Assembly: GCA_035319145.1 (NCBI GenBank)
Contig: DATHDH010000061.1
Coordinates: 1 to 7,430, forward strand
Origin: JAAYUK01 sp035319145
Lineage (GTDB): Bacteria > Nitrospirota > Thermodesulfovibrionia > Thermodesulfovibrionales > Dissulfurispiraceae
Direction: 5' to 3'
DNA: 7,430 bases
A model generated the notes under the pieces. That model ran no database searches. It had not been told where the DNA came from and worked only from the letters and a program-made list of their open reading frames with translations. Numbering within the stretch: the stretch's first letter is position 1; each line of letters opens with the position of its first letter. This document shows, piece after piece, positions 6,183 to 7,430 of this stretch. The position numbers and the translations under genes are program-made.

Positions 6183-7430
6183 GATAGAAGCTGTCGAGCC
6201 GGACAGCCTTGCTGACAGGGCCGGCATCAGGCCCGGCGATCGCCTTGTTTCACTGAACCGCAAAAAGGTGAGGGATTCGCTCGATCTGATGTTTTACGGC
6301 AATGAGCCTGAACTCAAGGCAGTCGTGCTTCGCAGGGGCGAGCGGCTGTTCTTTCTTCTGGATCGCACGTCGGCTCCGCATGCAGGCATCGGGATCACGC
6401 TGAAGCCGATGCGGGTGAAGACCTGCGGCAACCGCTGCATATTCTGCTTTGTCATGCAGCTCCCCAGGGGATTGAGAAAGCCGCTCTACCTGAAAGACGA
6501 GGACTACCGTTTTTCGTTCCTGTATGGAAACTATATAACCCTGACGAACCTGACCCCCGATGAGCGCAAACGTATTGTCGAGCAGCATTTGAGCCCCTTG
6601 TACATCTCCGTGCATGCGACCGATCCGGCTGTGCGCAAAACAATGCTCGGCAATGACAAGGCTCCGGATGTTCTGAAAGAGCTGAAATACTTTGCGGGCC
6701 ACGGCATCCGCATGCATACACAGATTGTGCTCTGCCCCGGCTATAACGATGGCAAAGTGCTCGCGTCGACGATCAACGACCTGTACAAACTCTATCCGTA
6801 TATACAGTCGATAGCGGTCGTTCCGGTCGGCCTGACCGAGCATCGCCGCAGGCCGCTCGCGCCAGTGACGCCCGCAGATGCGGCGGCGGCACTCGAAATA
6901 ATCTCCCGCTTTCAGAACCGCTTTCGCCGCAAGCACGGCGAAGGTATTGTGTATGCCGCTGATGAGCTGTACCTGAAGGCCGGGCGAGAACTGCCTCCCC
7001 TGAAGGAATACGATGAACTCTCCCAGATAGAAAACGGCGTCGGGCTGATTGCAGTCTTTCAGCATCAGGCAAAGCGCATCAAGCTGCCGCGTGTCGAGAT
7101 GCCTGAGCGGTTCATTACCGTAACGGGCGTCTCTTTCGCACCGTTTCTGCAGCAGTATGCCGCCAGGCTGCAGCGGTACGGCATGAATCTGACGGTTGTT
7201 CCGGTAGCGAACCGGTTGTTCGGTCAGAGCGTTACGGTGGCCGGCTTGGTAACGGGGCGTGATGTGCTGGCGGCCCTTGCCGATCAGGTCCGTCCCGGAG
7301 ACATTGTTCTGCTTCCCGATGTCATGATGCGCGAAGGAGATCGCGTATTCCTCGATGACGTCTCGCTTTCCGATGTTGAAGATATTCTTGGAGTCGAAGT
7401 CCGGCTTGTCGCATCGACTCCGAAGGGTAT
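6160..7430 (+). CDS. DUF512/COG1625 PDZ and Fe-S (radical SAM-like) protein, 3'-truncated by window edge
   Basis: The open frame runs from ATG 6160 to the end of the window, 423 codons with no stop. It begins with a PDZ-like segment (about 7-70: VEPDSLADRAGIRPGDRLVSLN). A CxxxCxxC cluster follows at C89, C93, C96 (TCGNRCIFCF), the spacing of radical SAM 4Fe-4S sites. Next come family blocks KDEDYRFSFLYGNYITLTNL (from about 112), SPLYISVHATDP (about 145-156), QIVLCPGYNDG and VVPVGLT. The C-terminal DUF512 part ends with VAGLVTGRD and LPDVMMREGDRVFLDD. The family is usually about 430-450 residues, so only a short tail should be missing. The start is inside pgsA (23 bp overlap); in-frame stops at 6148-6153 bar earlier starts, and GGGGAG (6142-6147) is 12 nt upstream. 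The reaction and substrate are unknown. COG1625 is described as NifB/MoaA-related Fe-S oxidoreductases. Confidence 0.9.
   Translation, partial: MRSPAGSEIEAVEPDSLADRAGIRPGDRLVSLNRKKVRDSLDLMFYGNEPELKAVVLRRGERLFFLLDRTSAPHAGIGITLKPMRVKTCGNRCIFCFVMQLPRGLRKPLYLKDEDYRFSFLYGNYITLTNLTPDERKRIVEQHLSPLYISVHATDPAVRKTMLGNDKAPDVLKELKYFAGHGIRMHTQIVLCPGYNDGKVLASTINDLYKLYPYIQSIAVVPVGLTEHRRRPLAPVTPADAAAALEIISRFQNRFRRKHGEGIVYAADELYLKAGRELPPLKEYDELSQIENGVGLIAVFQHQAKRIKLPRVEMPERFITVTGVSFAPFLQQYAARLQRYGMNLTVVPVANRLFGQSVTVAGLVTGRDVLAALADQVRPGDIVLLPDVMMREGDRVFLDDVSLSDVEDILGVEVRLVASTPKG

Noticed and set aside
6250..7065. 271-codon open frame on the - strand opposite the last gene
   Set aside because: The + strand frame carries clear DUF512-family motifs throughout this stretch; the antisense translation shows no family signature.

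Overview
The window is a tightly packed run of nine genes, all on the + strand. No rRNA, tRNA, mobile element, CRISPR array or convincing promoter or factor-independent terminator was found. It looks like ordinary bacterial chromosome at moderately high GC (about 55-60% by eye). From memory, def-fmt-DUF116-rsmB followed by a small PASTA protein and rpe resembles the order in Nitrospirota and in some Desulfobacterota (Geobacter-like) genomes. The anaerobe-leaning families DUF116 and DUF512 fit that placement, but the phylum call is inference and was not tested by any search.

Layout: (1) 1-495, the 3' part of def (peptide deformylase), whose start lies before the window. (2) 505-1428, fmt (methionyl-tRNA formyltransferase). 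(3) 1403-1942, a cysteine-rich DUF116 protein of unknown function. (4) 1943-2003, the only real gap, 61 bp, with a perfect 7-bp hairpin. (5) 2004-3323, rsmB/sun (16S rRNA m5C methyltransferase). (6) 3320-3862, a membrane-anchored protein with two PASTA domains. (7) 3859-4518, rpe (ribulose-phosphate 3-epimerase). (8) 4518-5618, a protein built almost entirely of TPR-like repeats spaced exactly 40 residues apart. (9) 5625-6182, a CDP-alcohol phosphatidyltransferase, probably pgsA. (10) 6160-7430, a PDZ plus CxxxCxxC iron-sulfur protein of the DUF512/COG1625 family, cut at its 3' end by the window edge.

Most junctions overlap: 26, 4, 4, 1 and 23 bp, with gaps of 9 and 6 bp elsewhere. This points to one transcript with translational coupling. 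The genes serve initiator-methionine formylation and deformylation (def, fmt), rRNA modification (rsmB), the pentose phosphate pathway (rpe) and phospholipid synthesis (pgsA). Between them sit four proteins whose roles are unknown or only loosely inferred (DUF116, PASTA, TPR, DUF512).

I see no clearly new multi-gene system. The most worthwhile leads are the two uncharacterised putative metal or Fe-S proteins in a housekeeping operon, the kinase-free PASTA protein, the unusually regular 40-residue TPR array, and the alternative inverted repeats inside rpe.
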